64,000 bases of DNA from Pempheris klunzingeri (lineage: Eukaryota > Chordata > Actinopteri > Acropomatiformes > Pempheridae). Of the stretch, positions 33,900 through 47,921 are shown piece by piece. The notes below the pieces were generated by a model that saw nothing but the letters and a program-made list of their open reading frames with translations, did not search any database and was not told the origin of the DNA. Both the position numbers and the translations under genes were made by a program. How positions within the stretch are numbered: position 1 is the first letter of the stretch; the number at the start of each line of letters is the position of its first letter. The DNA lies in contig NC_092027.1 of the NCBI RefSeq assembly GCF_042242105.1, positions 5,554,006 through 5,618,005 of the forward strand, read 5' to 3'.

Positions 33900-36800
33900 T
33901 ACACTGTATTGTCTTCGGTACACAGGAAAATCTCACAGGACTGTCGGCTACTGTGGGGAAAATAGTGATTACTATTATTAAATTAGCATCGATTATCATG
34001 AGTGTTCAGTTTACAGGGTCACATCCAGGCTGTTTACATGACCCCATGTGGCCGCACAGGTCCTCGAAAATGAGATGAAATACATAAAAAAAATAAAACA
34101 CACAGAGCATTTTAAAAATAATAACAGTATTTGGCATTGGAAAGAAAAAGAGGACACAAAGAAGAATATAGCCCCTTAAACACTGTATGGCCATTTTAAC
34201 GACAGCCATGGGATACTTCAAAACACAGACATGACATGCAGACAAACTAAAGAAATAAACACATTCAATAAGGAGAAAAGTCAAAGATTGCATATGGTTT
34301 CCTCATATGTGTGTTGGGATTGGTAGGCAAGCGTATTTCTCTTGAACCAGCTTAGGTAGCACGACACAGAACGACCAAAAGCACACGATTTTAAACCTGC
34401 CTTTCACTTCGGTAACGTGATCCGTGTTTAAAATGCCACGTGTCGCAGATTGTGATTGTCTCCAAGCGCTTCACAGCAACAACATAAACCCAATCTCCTT
34501 TTCAAAAGGACGCAAAAAATTTAATACAAAGCAGATGCCGCTGTTTAAACGAGATTTTTACCAGTAAATGAATGTATCGTCAGTCAAAATTGAGATCTCT
34601 ACATTTTGGGAACTTCTCCGATAGCAAAGAAACTGTTTGCCATCTTAAGCCCTTTGCCAAAATTGTTTTCTTTGAGCAATTACATGAATATTTTCTCCCA
34701 AAGTGGATTAACTGTGTATAGTTTTCTGGAAGGAGACCTTTCAATTACAGTGCAGAGAGGACAATAAAATAATAATTAAAAAAAAAAGAAAAAAAAGGAC
34801 TACTAACAAAAAGTCAACAGGACTTTAAAAAAAAACAAAACAAAACGTATTGAGTTAAAAAAAGTAAGATAACACTTTGGATAATATAACAATGCAGTGA
34901 TAAATGTATCAAACAAAAATCTTACATATTTCCCTTTGAGAGTATGCATACAGATGATGGTTAAAAGGCACAATATAAATATGCACAGTCACACAAGACA
35001 CACAAATTACACAGAAATACACATTCTTAACGGTCAAGCTGCAAGTGTGTGAGTACGAAATCTTCTTCAGGCTCAGTATTGTTCAGTCGTAATCTCAAAC
35101 AGAATCCGCTTTTCTCACCATCTACGATGAAAAACCCCTTGAAATACAGTTAATGAGTAGAAAGTAGAAATGTATTGCACAGTCGTCATCCCTTGTGTTT
35201 TTGTCCCCTCCGACACGCCTTCAGGAGGCTGTGGGTCATCATGTGGCTGAGTGATTCATTCTAAGCTGTAGCTAATAATCTCCAAGTTTTAACTTGAGGT
35301 GACGTAATTAATTCATTTATCTATTCATCAGCAATAATTTTGACAACTGATTCACTGGGTTTTTTTTAAAGCAAAAACACCAAAAATGCACTTGTTTTGA
35401 TGTAAAAACTTGCCGTTTTCCTAATTTACTCATAATAAACCGAATGTGTCTGGGTTGTGATGTCACCTTGTGCTCTGCAGTATTGCGATGAGCATTTTTA
35501 GCTATTTTCTGGCATATTTCTGACTTATTTTAGGGCTGCAACTACTGATTATTTCATCACAGACAAACTATTTGTTCTATAAAATTGTCAAAAAGTAGCA
35601 CAATAAAGTAGAACAACTCCTCTCACAATTTCCTTGAGCCTAAAGCGATTCCTTCATATGGTTTGGATTTGGAGCGTCAGTCGGTCAAAACAAAATAAAT
35701 TCAGTTTACTGTCATATAAAAAAAGAATCCATTTCATTTTCATTTGATGAAAACATCTTTTGGACTTAATCAATTGTCAAAATAGTTGCACATAACTGAT
35801 CATTTGGGTAATCGTTGCAGCTCTAGACCAAATGATTAGTTAACAATAGTCTGCAGATTAATCAATACTGACAGTCGTTAGTTGCAGCTCTAGTTTTAAC
35901 CGACAAACAAAATAAATGAAAGTCTGAGAAAACATCTTGAGTAATGTCTTTGGAAACAGAAAAATGACTGCAATGACATCCTGTTCGCAGTAAAACAAAA
36001 AAAGCATTTCTGATTTTGTAGCAACATGACAACAAGTAAGAGTAATAAAACAAAAATCTGCTGGCTGACATGATAGTTTCTTTGCTCTGGTTTTGTTGTA
36101 AATTGTACAATTGCTTCATATATTTAGCTCTTCTCCTTCAAAACAGACTAAACCTGTGTTGGTGAATATTGTGATACAAACTGAGAGAACAGGGAACCTC
36201 AAAACGAAACCTCTTAAATGAGCTAAGATCCTCCTAACAAAGTATTTAGCTGAGTCAGAGGCCGAGAGGTGCAAGTATGGACGGATTACGAGACAACAGC
36301 CCCCCCACCTCCTCCATAGAGGCAACACAACCAGGACCCCGATCCTGCAGGTGAACCAGAGCTGCTCAGCAACAGTGTTTAAGAGTTCATGTCTGAGATG
36401 GATGCTTCTGTCTAAAGCTTCCCGTCTCAACACATCCACTCCAGTCAGGGTCGTTTAAGTCATGATTCATTTGTCTGAAGTGTGTTTGAATTGCACCAGG
36501 CTTCATGGTATGCGTCTTCCACCTCAGCAAAACGTAAAAAACTGGTTCAGCAACATCTCAATGTTTCACAATTTCTGGAATTTTCTACTAAAATTTGCCT
36601 GAGAATAAGTGGACATGGATGTTAGACAGAGACACAGCGATACAGCTGTATTAGTGAGGATGAGGACATTCCTATTTGTAACTGAGCTTAGTCACTTTCT
36701 AATGGAGGCTCTGCGTCATGAGGGCCCAACTCATAATCCATCCACAGGAGCAGTCTCTCACCTCGACTCAAAAACAGAAAATGATTCACTGTATTTCACT

Positions 36801-38727
36801 GCAGGGTCACATTATCCGTATACACACCATGAAACAACACAAAACCAAACAAAACCCACTGTTTTAAATACAATACATATTGTGCCACTTTCAGCTGAAC
36901 ACTTTTCAGAGCTGTTTAGATGGAGGTTAGTCTCAGGACTGTCCTCTGAAGAGTTTATCGGGTAATCAACGGGTTTTTAAATAGTTTATGGAGCTTAGCA
37001 AGTATAAGGAGACTTTTCTCACCCACAACACTTAATCCTTCAAAGTCATCAAACCTGGAGACGAGCATTAATGTGTTCATCCTGGAGACAGTATACAGAC
37101 TGAATTACTAATTCCTCTACAATGAAATCCATTAAGTTGTATTGTTATTTTTACTTGTATCTATTGGATCCTCCCTATTAAATCAATGTTTAGACTGATG
37201 GAGGAATGTCTTCGGTTTTAGATCCAGTTTTGTGGTCTTTGGTATTTTGTAGGTTGTAAATGTTGCTTTAAAATATACACATCGTCTTAAATTTTGAAAA
37301 AGTGTTTGTAAATACATATTCATAAATACTGTCTGGTGTCCGGGCCCCTTTTCTCAAGCTCATGTAGCGTATCATGGTGTCCCATTTCACATATTTCCAT
37401 TATCTCACATATGACTGTATTTCTATTTCAATTGTTTTGTCTTGGTGATGAACTGAAAGTTAACTATGTGAAATTTCTGTGAAATAAGAGAACTTTTTTT
37501 CCTTCCAGGGAACATTTAAAATAAGTTGTATGTGGTGATGAAACAGCTCTCGTAGAAAACAGAAATGAGCAATTTCAGAAAAAACATTTTGCTTTTCAGA
37601 TAACGGTACACTATGACTGTAAACTCTATAGAGTTATGATGTAATATGGGTTTGGAACACAGCCAAGGTTTTCATTGGTCTGCCTTGCCAATACAACTAC
37701 GGGGGCGGGATACGTACTCCTTGTCTGCTAGCCAAAGGGAAGTGCAACTCTTCTGGAAATCTCAGTCATTGATCAGTGTTTGGTTTATGTTCAGTGCAAC
37801 CTGCTCTGCTTACTATGTTTCTTCTTACTGAGTCACACAGACAGGCCGGTTCAGGTTCAGGTTCAGGTTCTGGTTCCTCTTAAGTTTGAGTGGAGCCTCT
37901 GATTCACAGACCACATGTCTGCTGTTGCAACACAGTGGAAAGGTCAGGGCAGCTGACTGATGGTGTGGCCTGGTCAGGTCAGGAGGGGACGTGACAAAGT
38001 CATGACCAAGTAAAAACCACATCTGGTACCTTATGCTAAATAGTCCTAAGGTTGATGGGAGGAGAATAAAAAAAAAAAAAAAACATAAGAATGACATTAT
38101 GAGATACTTGCTGACTGTCTGTAACTTGGTGATTTGCAAACAAGACTGCAAATGATGCTTTCAAGTCTTCGAATGAACCAAGAAAGAGAACTTTTAAAGC
38201 AAATTTGCTTTGATATTATACTTTAGATTATACAGAGCCTAAATAAAAAGCAACAACCCCAAAAGAGAATGCTGATAAACAACAACAGCCCTTTGGTTGT
38301 TTAAATCAACAGAGAGCAACGAAAAATTAGTAGGAGACTTTGAGACGTAGAAGAAAATAAAATAAAGGCCAAAAAGGAGGGAAAAAAATGGGTGTTTTCC
38401 TTTCCGTGTCCAAATCAGTGCCAGTTTCAGCCGTGGTGAGGTTAGCTGCCGTAGAGGAGGGAGTGCTGGGCGTGAGGAACCTTAATTCAGCCGAATGATG
38501 CGTCCAGTCAGTTTCTCATGATCAGCTCCGACCCAAAGTCCGCCTCAGTACGTTACCACCACACGTCACACAGTGAGTCTCTAGTCGTCAGCGAGGGCAG
38601 ATAGGCGTTTCTACAAGAGTGTATCGTTGGGGATGCGGAGGATTTTCCCACACAAAGTCACTCCGCAAACCAACAGGACGACGACTACGTTTTCCCTTTT
38701 AGTGTGCGACGTTCAGTGTCGCCTCCT
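33900..38727 (-). other. eya3: Probable long 3' UTR of eya3
   Basis: About 4.8 kb without any coding exon on either strand, between the eya3 stop and the minus-strand AATAAA at 33899-33894. Mammalian EYA3 also has a multi-kilobase 3' UTR. It contains a hAT-like element (35531-35892) and otherwise AT-rich unique-looking sequence. Earlier alternative poly(A) sites cannot be excluded. Confidence 0.5.
35531..35892. mobile_element. Non-autonomous hAT-like element
   Basis: Left terminus TAGGGCTGCAAC (35531-35542). The right terminus word GTTGCAGCTCTA occurs twice, at 35814-35825 and 35881-35892, 11 of 12 complementary to the left end. The interior contains CTTGAGCCTAAAG, GGTCAAAACAAAATAAATTCAG and TTAATCAATTGTCAAAATAGTTG, in the same order as in other copies of the family. 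It lies in the likely eya3 3' UTR. Confidence 0.75.
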
Positions 38728-41700
38728 TTACAAGAAGTCCAGTTCCAGCGCTTGGTGCAGGGACACGAGGTCGCCGTGAGTGGAGATCCGCCAGAAAGGC
38801 ATATTGTGCTACAGAAAAAGACAGACAAAAGTTTTGAAACATACCAGTGTGTCAGAAACTAATACTTAGCATGCACATGTAGTCAAACTGACAGTCAATT
38901 TAAAAAAAAAAAACGGTAAAGCACTAGGTTGATAATCAGACTGGATTTCCATTTCAATTATTTGAGTGAACAAATCAAAGATGAAGGCAGCGACTCACAC
39001 AGCTGGAACCAGGCTAACAAAACTGGTAGTTTTAGAGCCAAAGAGAAGCATCAGACTGGACTGGGATCGCTGCAGTATGCAGGTGAGCTAACTAAGTATC
39101 TGGTGTCAGGCTTCAGCTCTAAACCTCCATTTTCCTTTTTTTTTTTGTTTAATTATGATGCATTAACTTCTCTTATCTCCACCTGTGAGCTCCTTTTCTC
39201 TGATGTGGACGCCTTTTAAACAAACAAAACTACAGCTGCAGTGACTGTATTTGTATTTGTAGGCAGTGCAGGTTTTGACAAAACTGTTTGAGTATACTGT
39301 CCACAGATTAACACACAAAAGAAGGCAGAATGAGGAGACATGAAAACTTTTAAGTTCTACCTGTTTTGCTGCAAACTCCTCATCTCGACCGTCACCTATC
39401 ACCACATAAGTTACTTTCTTCCCAAAGCGAGAGACAATCCTTTCAAAGCAACTCTCTTTCCCTGAATGAAAAAAAGGGAAAACAACATGACCCTTTGCAC
39501 CACACATATTTAGCTCTGCAGCTTTGTCACAGTTTTCCATATGTACCTATTTTCGTCGCACTATAGATGTTCTCGATGGGGAAGACGTCTCCCAGGCCGT
39601 AGAGCAGCACTTTCGCCAGAGCTGGAACCAGCTGAGTGGTGGTGACCAACACGTTCATACACTTCCCCCTGTTGGTGGCATTTCATACATAAAGACAGTC
39701 AGAAATATGGCGACAACAAAAAGATGAATCTGTCCGTGTTTTGAGCAGTTTATCTCGCTGATGTAAAACATAAAAACTGTCCACAACTGTAGAGGTGAAA
39801 CACCCTGAGATTCAAGATTTGCACAAATTCAGTACAAATCAAACCTGTACATACTACTACACTATACTATACTACACTATACTATACTACAATACTTGTT
39901 TTCACCATCTTCAGAATAAACATTGCCTTTTGAGACTCAACTCCCATTACTTAGGGTTACTGAGTGTGTTACTAAAGTTGATGATAATCTTTTAGACAAA
40001 GGCGACACCCTTATCTAACTATTCATATTAACTAGGGAGCACTGTGCAACAAAGGGCAGGAGAATGACCCAAATGATTTTAGAAAATACTGGCTGTGCTC
40101 TGCTCAGACCTGGACTGGATGAGCAGCAGAGACTTGAGCGCTGTGCTGAGCCACGCGTCTGTAACGTTCTCGATCTCAGACTTGAGCCGCAGAAGCAGCT
40201 CCCTCTTCATAGGACTCAACAGGCCTGAAAGAGACAACACGCACGCAAGCACAAACTTCGTTTTATAAAGAATAAAACCTCAGTACAACAAGATTTAGAT
40301 ATTTAGATCAGGAACACTGTGTGAATCTTACATAAACACACACATCTATGACAAAACAGACAGCTCTGTTTATTTCATCCACTGGACGGAAACATTATCA
40401 TGTTTATTTGAAACAGCCAGAAAAAATTCCAGTTCAGATCGTGTGTTTGCTTCTTTTTGCCTTTTTGGATATTGGACAACAGAACTAATGTTACGGTCTT
40501 CAAATGTGTTCAAATTCATGTAGCTGCAAGTACTTCCAGTTTTTTTTTTTTTCTTAGGAATGCAGACACACAAAAAACAGGCCACTGAAAGCATGATACA
40601 CAGAAGCCAAGGTGAAACACCGTCTCACTTGATATGCATTTTTCCTGTGCGCCCGTCATTTCAAACTCCAGGTGTGCAAGACAGATGTATTATTGAAGCA
40701 AACCCACCTCCAACATTCCCTTTATAGCTACTGTAGATCTCTTTTAGCCGGCGGTAGCGAAAGGCCAGTTTGCGCATCCACTCCACCCCTCCCTGGACTC
40801 CCGTGGTGGTTCCTGACGCCCCTCCACCACTGGGACCATTAAATCCATCCGCCAAGAAGTTATAGTTACTAAAGTGGGGAGAAACACTTGTGATTTGTTT
40901 GAATGACAACAAACAAATGAACGTGTCAGTGTATGATGAAGTACTGTACCTCAGGTCCTGTCCATTGTCATCAGAGGCAACGTCCTCAACATGGACCTGA
41001 TCACATTCCTTTAAGAAAACACAAAAGAAAAGGGTTTGTTTGGTTTACAAATTGTAGAATCGTGTGTTTGAGATGAGGAAAATCTCATCAACAAGTATAA
41101 GATAATGGACGTTTGCAACATTACTGCCAACTGATTGGCTGACTTTTTAAAAACACCCATGATTGTACGTTTTCCAACAATGTGGTTTTACTGGTTTTGA
41201 CTGACATCTCCCCCCTTTTCTACTGAACGTCCATGCATGAATTTTTCCAGAACTCAGGGAGATTGAAATCTCCGTTCCTGTCATGGCCACACAAGTGTGA
41301 ACGTGTCTCACTGTACCTCCAGATCATTGAAGAAAAGGTGAGTGTCAGCCAGCTCAAAGATCAGCTCCTCCATCTGCAAGCCCAAGTTCAGCACTGTTGC
41401 TGGGTCCTGAACAAACGCAACACAAACTCACATTACTCACAACAAACTCAGACAGATTTATGTAGCATGCTAAAAGTTTAAACTACTACAAACCTTGCCA
41501 AACTTCTGTGCGTAGGAGCCGGTGAGCAGTGAGTGGAATATAATAATGGTCTCATCCAGATCCCACAGAAAAATGCGCTAAAACAGCAGTGAAGAACAAT
41601 ATTACTCTGTGCATTCTACAATCACTTATACATTTCTTTTATGCTTCAAAATAGACAGAAAACATTTACAACCAAATGCCATTAACCATCTTCCACGTAT

Positions 41701-44700
41701 TTAATTCTCTGAATCAGTAGCATCATGGTCCTGTAACTTGTTCCAGACAACATGGGTTTAAGCTTTGCCCTAAACTTTAACATGCTGCTTAGCGAATGAC
41801 AGAGCGACGACCTCTTAGTGGTTTGTGTATGTGGTGATAAGTGTTTACCTCCAGGTCACTCTCAGTAGGGGGGGAGCTATCAGACTTCTTGCCCTTCCCT
41901 TTAGCTTTGCCAACAGAGTTTCTGCGTCCAACCTCGTCCTGATCTCTGGCTCCAGCGGGGTAAGCCACAGCGGTGGGAAGAGCCGCACCTGCTGGGAGGT
42001 TCTCTGGAGGAGACGCATCTAAACACAACAAAGTCTGAAATTAGTATCTGAATAACACATTTTTATCTGTAGTGACTCAAAAGTGATGTCGAGTAAATAC
42101 AAATAAATGCATAATATGATGAAGATAATGTAATCTACCCCCAAAGTTAAACAGAAATAATATGAATTCTTTAATTACCTCTAGGAGGCAGTCCAGCTGA
42201 GGCGGCCTGCTCCGACTTCACTGCTGAATATCCAGCCAATCCCACGCCGGCGCCTTGGTCATCGCTGCTGGGCAGCCCGACAGGCACGTAGCTGGGAGGC
42301 AGAGCGTAGTACTGAGAGAACTGACTCTGTCCCAGAGAGTTATAGCTGTTAAATTCCTGGAGGAATTAAAAAGAAAAAAACACTGTGATACCCAGAAGAA
42401 TGATGGTGGAATGCCCCCTCACATCATTAACCATAACCGTGATGAACTCTAGTTCTGTGACTATGAGCTAGTTAAACCCAGCGGAGCACTGGACCCACGT
42501 CCTTGACAGGCCAGTGGTGCCGTCAGATTCATCATATCATTGTTCCTTTAATTTCAAAAACAATTCACTGCATGAAAAAACAAACCCAAAACAAAAAATT
42601 AACAACACTTTGTTTTTTTTCTTTTATTATATGTTCGAAAACTTCACAAAATATTTTATATGCAATTATGTTACCATATCTAAAGGATGTTAAAACTAAT
42701 AGGCATCTGTGTACATACAAGTATGTTATATGGGAGGTTGGATGGGGACTCCTGGTATTTTGTTTTAATTTCTGCATAATTTCTGAAATATTATTTTATG
42801 CATTGTTGTGCTTAGTTGTGCAATTTCCTACCAGGAATATAAAACAGTACATTCGTCTACCACTACCCTTTTACTAGTATTATCATCTACAATCAACTAG
42901 TACAACTTACTACTATCTCTACTGTTTTTAAAATTCATTAACTGAGTGTTTTATTTTTGGTATTTTAAAATCGCTTTAAAAGATGGAACACACTTAGAAA
43001 TCTTTAAAGTTCCATATGAACGATAATTTAATATAAAGAGACAATTTTGTTCGAACCAAACGTTGTTTCTCCTGTTTACGTTGCGTACTAACGCACTCGT
43101 TACCTGGTGGGTCACTGTGGTGGAGGTCGTGGTGGCAGCTGTAGCTGAAGGGATGCTGGAGTACACACTGGACGTTGTGAAGCTTGAGCCTGGAGACAGA
43201 AATAGCTCTACTGAAACCGCGCCAGACGAAAGATAACAACAAAAAACATTTCAACGCAGTGACTAATAGAAAGAGAGGAAAACAGCAAGTTTTCCTGTAT
43301 TTTTTGAGAGCTTCTCATATTTGAAGAGCGTGACAGTGTTATCTTGTGAGACAGAGTGAGGTTGCAGCTTGCCTTGGCTGGGGTATGAGTAGTGCAGATG
43401 GCCTGGCTGGGTTGAGGTATATGCGGTGCTGAAGCTGAGAAACCCAGGCTGGCCACCAGAGGGCGGCTCAGGCAGCCCTGTCTCTGTTTTAATGCCTGGC
43501 CACATAGCACCTGAAGATGAAAGAGAGCAATGGCTGCAGAAAATGAAAGAGGCAGCGAGAGCAGTGGGTCACTGAAGACGGGGCAATGATGAGAAAACCA
43601 GGTCTTTCAGTCAGCTTTGTGTTTAAGCAGAGATTGAAAGCAAATTGATTTCATAGCGCCAAAGCACAGTAAGGCCTCTAAAGCAAAGTAACAAAAGGTG
43701 TGATGCTGGACTTTTAGTGAGCAGAAAAGTTGAAATAAGCTGTTAGAATAGACGCAGGGACTAACCGAAGGGCGGGAGGCCATAGGTCTGGCCTGTCTGG
43801 GGGAAGGCTGAGTACACAGTGGACTGGGCCAGAGGAGGAAAGCCAACCTGGCTGGTGTATGACGTCACTGCTGGGCTGAAAGAGAGAGAACAAAGAGTTT
43901 CAATACGTCACACACCTGCAGGTATGCTCTGATTTGATTTGGAGTAAAACCAGAGATCTACAATTACTGCTCAAATGTTTTTACATGCACCGATGCAAAA
44001 GTTTTGGTTGACACCCAACACAAAAGTTACACATTTATACCTGCTGAAGTAGGTACAAGGTGCAGAAGAAATTAAACACTTTGTTTGGGAGTTAATATTC
44101 AGGTTGTTCAGTAAATTCTCTTAAATGGTTCACATTTGATTATTTTCCAAGTAAAATTACTATTTAATTGTCACTATTTTTTGCCAAATGTTATCGCCTT
44201 TAGTGCTGAAACATGTATTACTTGTTGCAGAATCATGTTTGAATTAAACAGATTAAACCAGACGTTGAGTAGATCGCTGCCCAAAACTCATGGCCCATCC
44301 TTAGCCCAAACCACGCTCCCTCTGCTCCCACGGTAGAAACCGTACCGCCAAATCTCTACTGATGGACAATAAAGGTATTGTGTACAAACCAGGGCCTGTA
44401 GATAAGTGAGGAACACTGGAATAATATACGGGACAGTCAGCCTCAGTCCCTCTGAAGAGCCCTTTTAAAAAAGGGACATAAGACAATATTCTGTGATGCC
44501 AGAGTTTAACTCCACACAAGGAAGCTCACAGAAACAATGTGGTAAAAAAGGCTGATCATCTCAGGGATGCATCTTGTCTTGTTCTCAATGCAGCATTATG
44601 CTCAGCATGTTTTTAGCAGAATGTAGTCTAAAACCACTCAAAACGTTTAGTGTCACTTTGCAGGATTTTACTTGCATGTGGGTCAAATGACTGCATATCT

Positions 44701-46944
44701 GAGCCCTGCAGCAAGTGTCCACTACCCGTTCTTAAATCTGCGTATTATGGGACATGATAAATGATAAAACACCCGCATGTGTTCTGTGCAGTGTACTCAC
44801 TTGCTTCCTTGGTAAACCTGTTGGGTGTATTCAGACGTGGCTGTTGTGTCTGCATCTGTCAAAAAGACAAAATGGCTTCAGTTTGACGTAGAAGAGCGGC
44901 TTTCTTCTTTTCACACCTTTACTGTGCTTTGTTTAGAACTGAGAGTGTTTCTGATCCTACCAGAATGTGCGTACGAGTTCATGGAGTCGCCGCACGCTTG
45001 AGGTGCTGCCACTGTGTCTGCCTCCGACTGCTCCTGATCACCTGCAAACAAACACAAAACATATTATCGTATCATAATCATGTTACATTATAGATTATTA
45101 TGCTTTCCAGGGACCTTTCTGAGTGCTGTCACGTTTTCTGCTTACCTGGATCGAGTTGGGCTGTGGACAGAGCGGAGTAAGAACTTTCCTGCTCTGATGA
45201 GCCCAACACAGCAGCTCCACTCCCATCGTCACCTAAATTACTGGATGAGCAAAAATAATTCATTATAATTATGGAAGAGATTATAGGAGTCTGTTTACTT
45301 ATACGAGTATCTTTTTTCTTCTCTCATATTTTTATATTTTGTAATATACCTTATTTCTGCACTTTTTCTGTCTTTTCTGATTTAAAAGATCAGAAATACA
45401 TATGAAAAAATAGATCACTTAAGACCAACCATGGCTCTTTCTCCAGTCCACCGTCTATCTCAATCTTGGCCTTCTTTGCCTGCACACACAAAAAGAAAAA
45501 ACAGAATTACTCAAATGTTAGAGTATTTTGTATATTACGGCATGACAGGATGCATATTTGCTCTGTAGCATTAAAACCTAACATCAGTATATAAGACAGT
45601 ACTTTACTCATCCTGATGAAAACTATTGTGCAGCAGTTGCCGGACAAAGAAAGACTGAGTGCAAAGTACACAAAATAAACAAAATATTAGAGTAAAGATT
45701 ATCAGAAAGGTGCAAAACCAAATGAACACACTGTTGGAAATGTAGCATGTTAACTGTTAAGCATCATAAATATAATTAGAAACTTGTGAATAGTAAGGTG
45801 AAAATCCAATTTACAAAATGTAACTGGTTAACAGTAAGAATCACAGATATGTAAGAGAAGAATACAGCAGTATGTAAAGTGTGGTAGGAGTCTATGGTTC
45901 ATTCCAAATGTTAAATCATTATGTCCATGATATTTCATGTAATGTCCCTTTATTTGTTACACATTAGACCCATGCTATCCTGGAAGTCAGAGAGTTGTAC
46001 TGACTGTAATCATTACATCATAATAATACAGATACACACTGAACCACAACACTACAAAGTACTGTGACAAAGGATGTACAAACACTGTAGCTGTGAAACA
46101 AAGTTATTGTGAGGTGAATTTTCCACACTTTATTGATTTATTGTCCAGATTAGAACAGATAATTTGTTACATTAACTTGTTTAGTCGATAAAATGAGACA
46201 AACGTAAGTCACAAATTACGAGAGCCAATAACGTGCTTATTTTGGCAGACCAACAGTCAAACACAGATGTAATTTATAAATAATCTATCATTTATAATGA
46301 AGTCCAAATAAGAAAAAGTGCTAATTCTCACATTTGAGAAGCAATAAACAGCAACCATTTGATATTTTCACTTCTTACATGACAACATCTATCAAATTAT
46401 CACTGATTAACATTACTTATTACGCTGCTTTGTTGAATACTCTATTCTGATTGGTCAAGTAGGGCAGCGTACTGTCTGCTATTTCTGTATAACAAGCAGG
46501 CCGGTTATTATTACAAAATGAGCCCCTGAAAAAGTCCAGCATCTCTCAGTCAGGTTTGTTTTACAGTAATGACCGGCTCACTGTATACATAGCCACATAT
46601 TCAGGGTTTTTAATTTGACTCCGCCTAAAATCCACCATCAGCTTTGGTCGGCTGGAAAAACCACAATCAAAACCTGCAGCAACAATCTGAATGAGATCTG
46701 AGAAAAATATGAAATGTTGATCAAATATTTGCATGAACCTCCTGATACAGTTTCATTTACCTGAAATCTGTGACTTAGCATTTAAAAAATGAGACAAACG
46801 GAAACAATGTACAGTTACATCTTAAAAACAATTTGTTATGCATTCAAACACCCCCCCTCCTCCTCCTCCCCTCCCACTGCTCTGTGTTGGCATCACTGTG
46901 AGCAGACTCACCGGCAGCTCAGGCAGCTCCTGCGAGTCATCCAT
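38728..46944 (-). CDS. eya3: Eyes absent homologue 3, transcription cofactor and tyrosine phosphatase
   Basis: Partner of SIX transcription factors and HAD-family protein tyrosine phosphatase. Eighteen minus-strand coding exons: 46944-46912, 45479-45430, 45240-45146, 45041-44961, 44855-44801, 43875-43766, 43510-43373, 43189-43104, 42356-42179, 42018-41849, 41577-41494, 41406-41317, 41008-40950, 40868-40708, 40224-40110, 39668-39547, 39461-39361, 38808-38728; 602 residues. The N-terminal half is S/T/P/Y/Q-rich ([17 protein letters not shown]) with a basic KKAKI patch near the start. The EYA domain spans 333-602 with the catalytic motif WDLDET (nucleophile Asp338) and [10 protein letters not shown]. 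The C-terminus [20 protein letters not shown] then LDFL identifies EYA3 rather than EYA1, 2 or 4. One intron (43372-43190) uses a GC donor. The acceptor two bases before the ATG shows that a 5' non-coding exon exists. Confidence 0.95.
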
Positions 46945-47898
46945 CTCTGCAGCAGAGCGACCCGACATGTCTGCACGCACAGCCTACTCTCTGCCCCTGG
47001 AAAGCGTGTCTGGACCCTGCTTTACACAAACGCAGAGGCAAAACAAAAACACACACACACACGGGCACAGAATAAATGGTCGGGAGGGTTTTGCCTTATG
47101 TAGTTTTCTGATGCGTGGCTCTCCCCTCCCCTTGTCCCATAAACGCTCATCGATGCATCCCTCCCTCGCCACTATCGCGGGGGTGATCAGCAGGGGGATG
47201 GCGGAGTCCGAGAAAATGGGGCACCCTGGTCTAATCTCCAGCACGAGACCCGCAGGTGAGGCACGTGTGGCACTGACATTACTGAGTGTGTCTCACTCTT
47301 GTGTTTACTGTAGGATTATGGAAGCGTGCCACCTTACATGTGACCTAACCTTCATTCAACGAAAACATCTTCTCAGGAGCATTAGGTGCTCAGGTGCAAG
47401 CTGTTGTAACAATAGATGCGCCGGGGGGATAAGATCTAACCTCATTTTGTCCACTGGCCTTTTCCCCCACGGCTGTAGAGATGGAACTGACATAATGCAG
47501 ACACACACAGAGAAAATAGGTCAGACGGCAAATTCAAAACCACACAAACGTGTCAGGCAGTTGTTAATGGTTAACGCTCTCAATAAAAAGCGCCACCTGA
47601 ATTGCCTGTGCCATTGACGCATACGTCAGCTTATTCAAGACATATGTAAGTGAACTCAAAAAGATTTGAAGGAAAATAAGGCCAGTGGATGATTTACTGA
47701 TGATAAATTAATCCACAGTTGTATTTTATATACTACGACAGCCTGTGCAACTCGAACTAGATCTCCAACTTTAAAGATGGAAACGCCATAAATAAGACAG
47801 CAGCACTGAAACAAAACCATCTTTTGCTCTCAAGCTGCTGCTTTTTAATACTATTCATTTCTAATTTCATGAACCAGAGATTCCCAGTTTGGATACAC

Positions 47899-47921
47899 TG
47901 CTGCTGCTGCTGCTGCTGCTG
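47899..47921. repeat. (CTG)n microsatellite in the first eya3 intron
   Basis: Nearly eight CTG units within the intron between the non-coding exon and the ATG exon of eya3. The rest of this intron (46947-49497) shows no other gene. Confidence 0.8.

Noticed and set aside
46838-47617. 259-codon plus-strand frame over the eya3 5' region
   Set aside because: Low-complexity start, no recognisable domain, and overlaps the eya3 ATG exon on the other strand.
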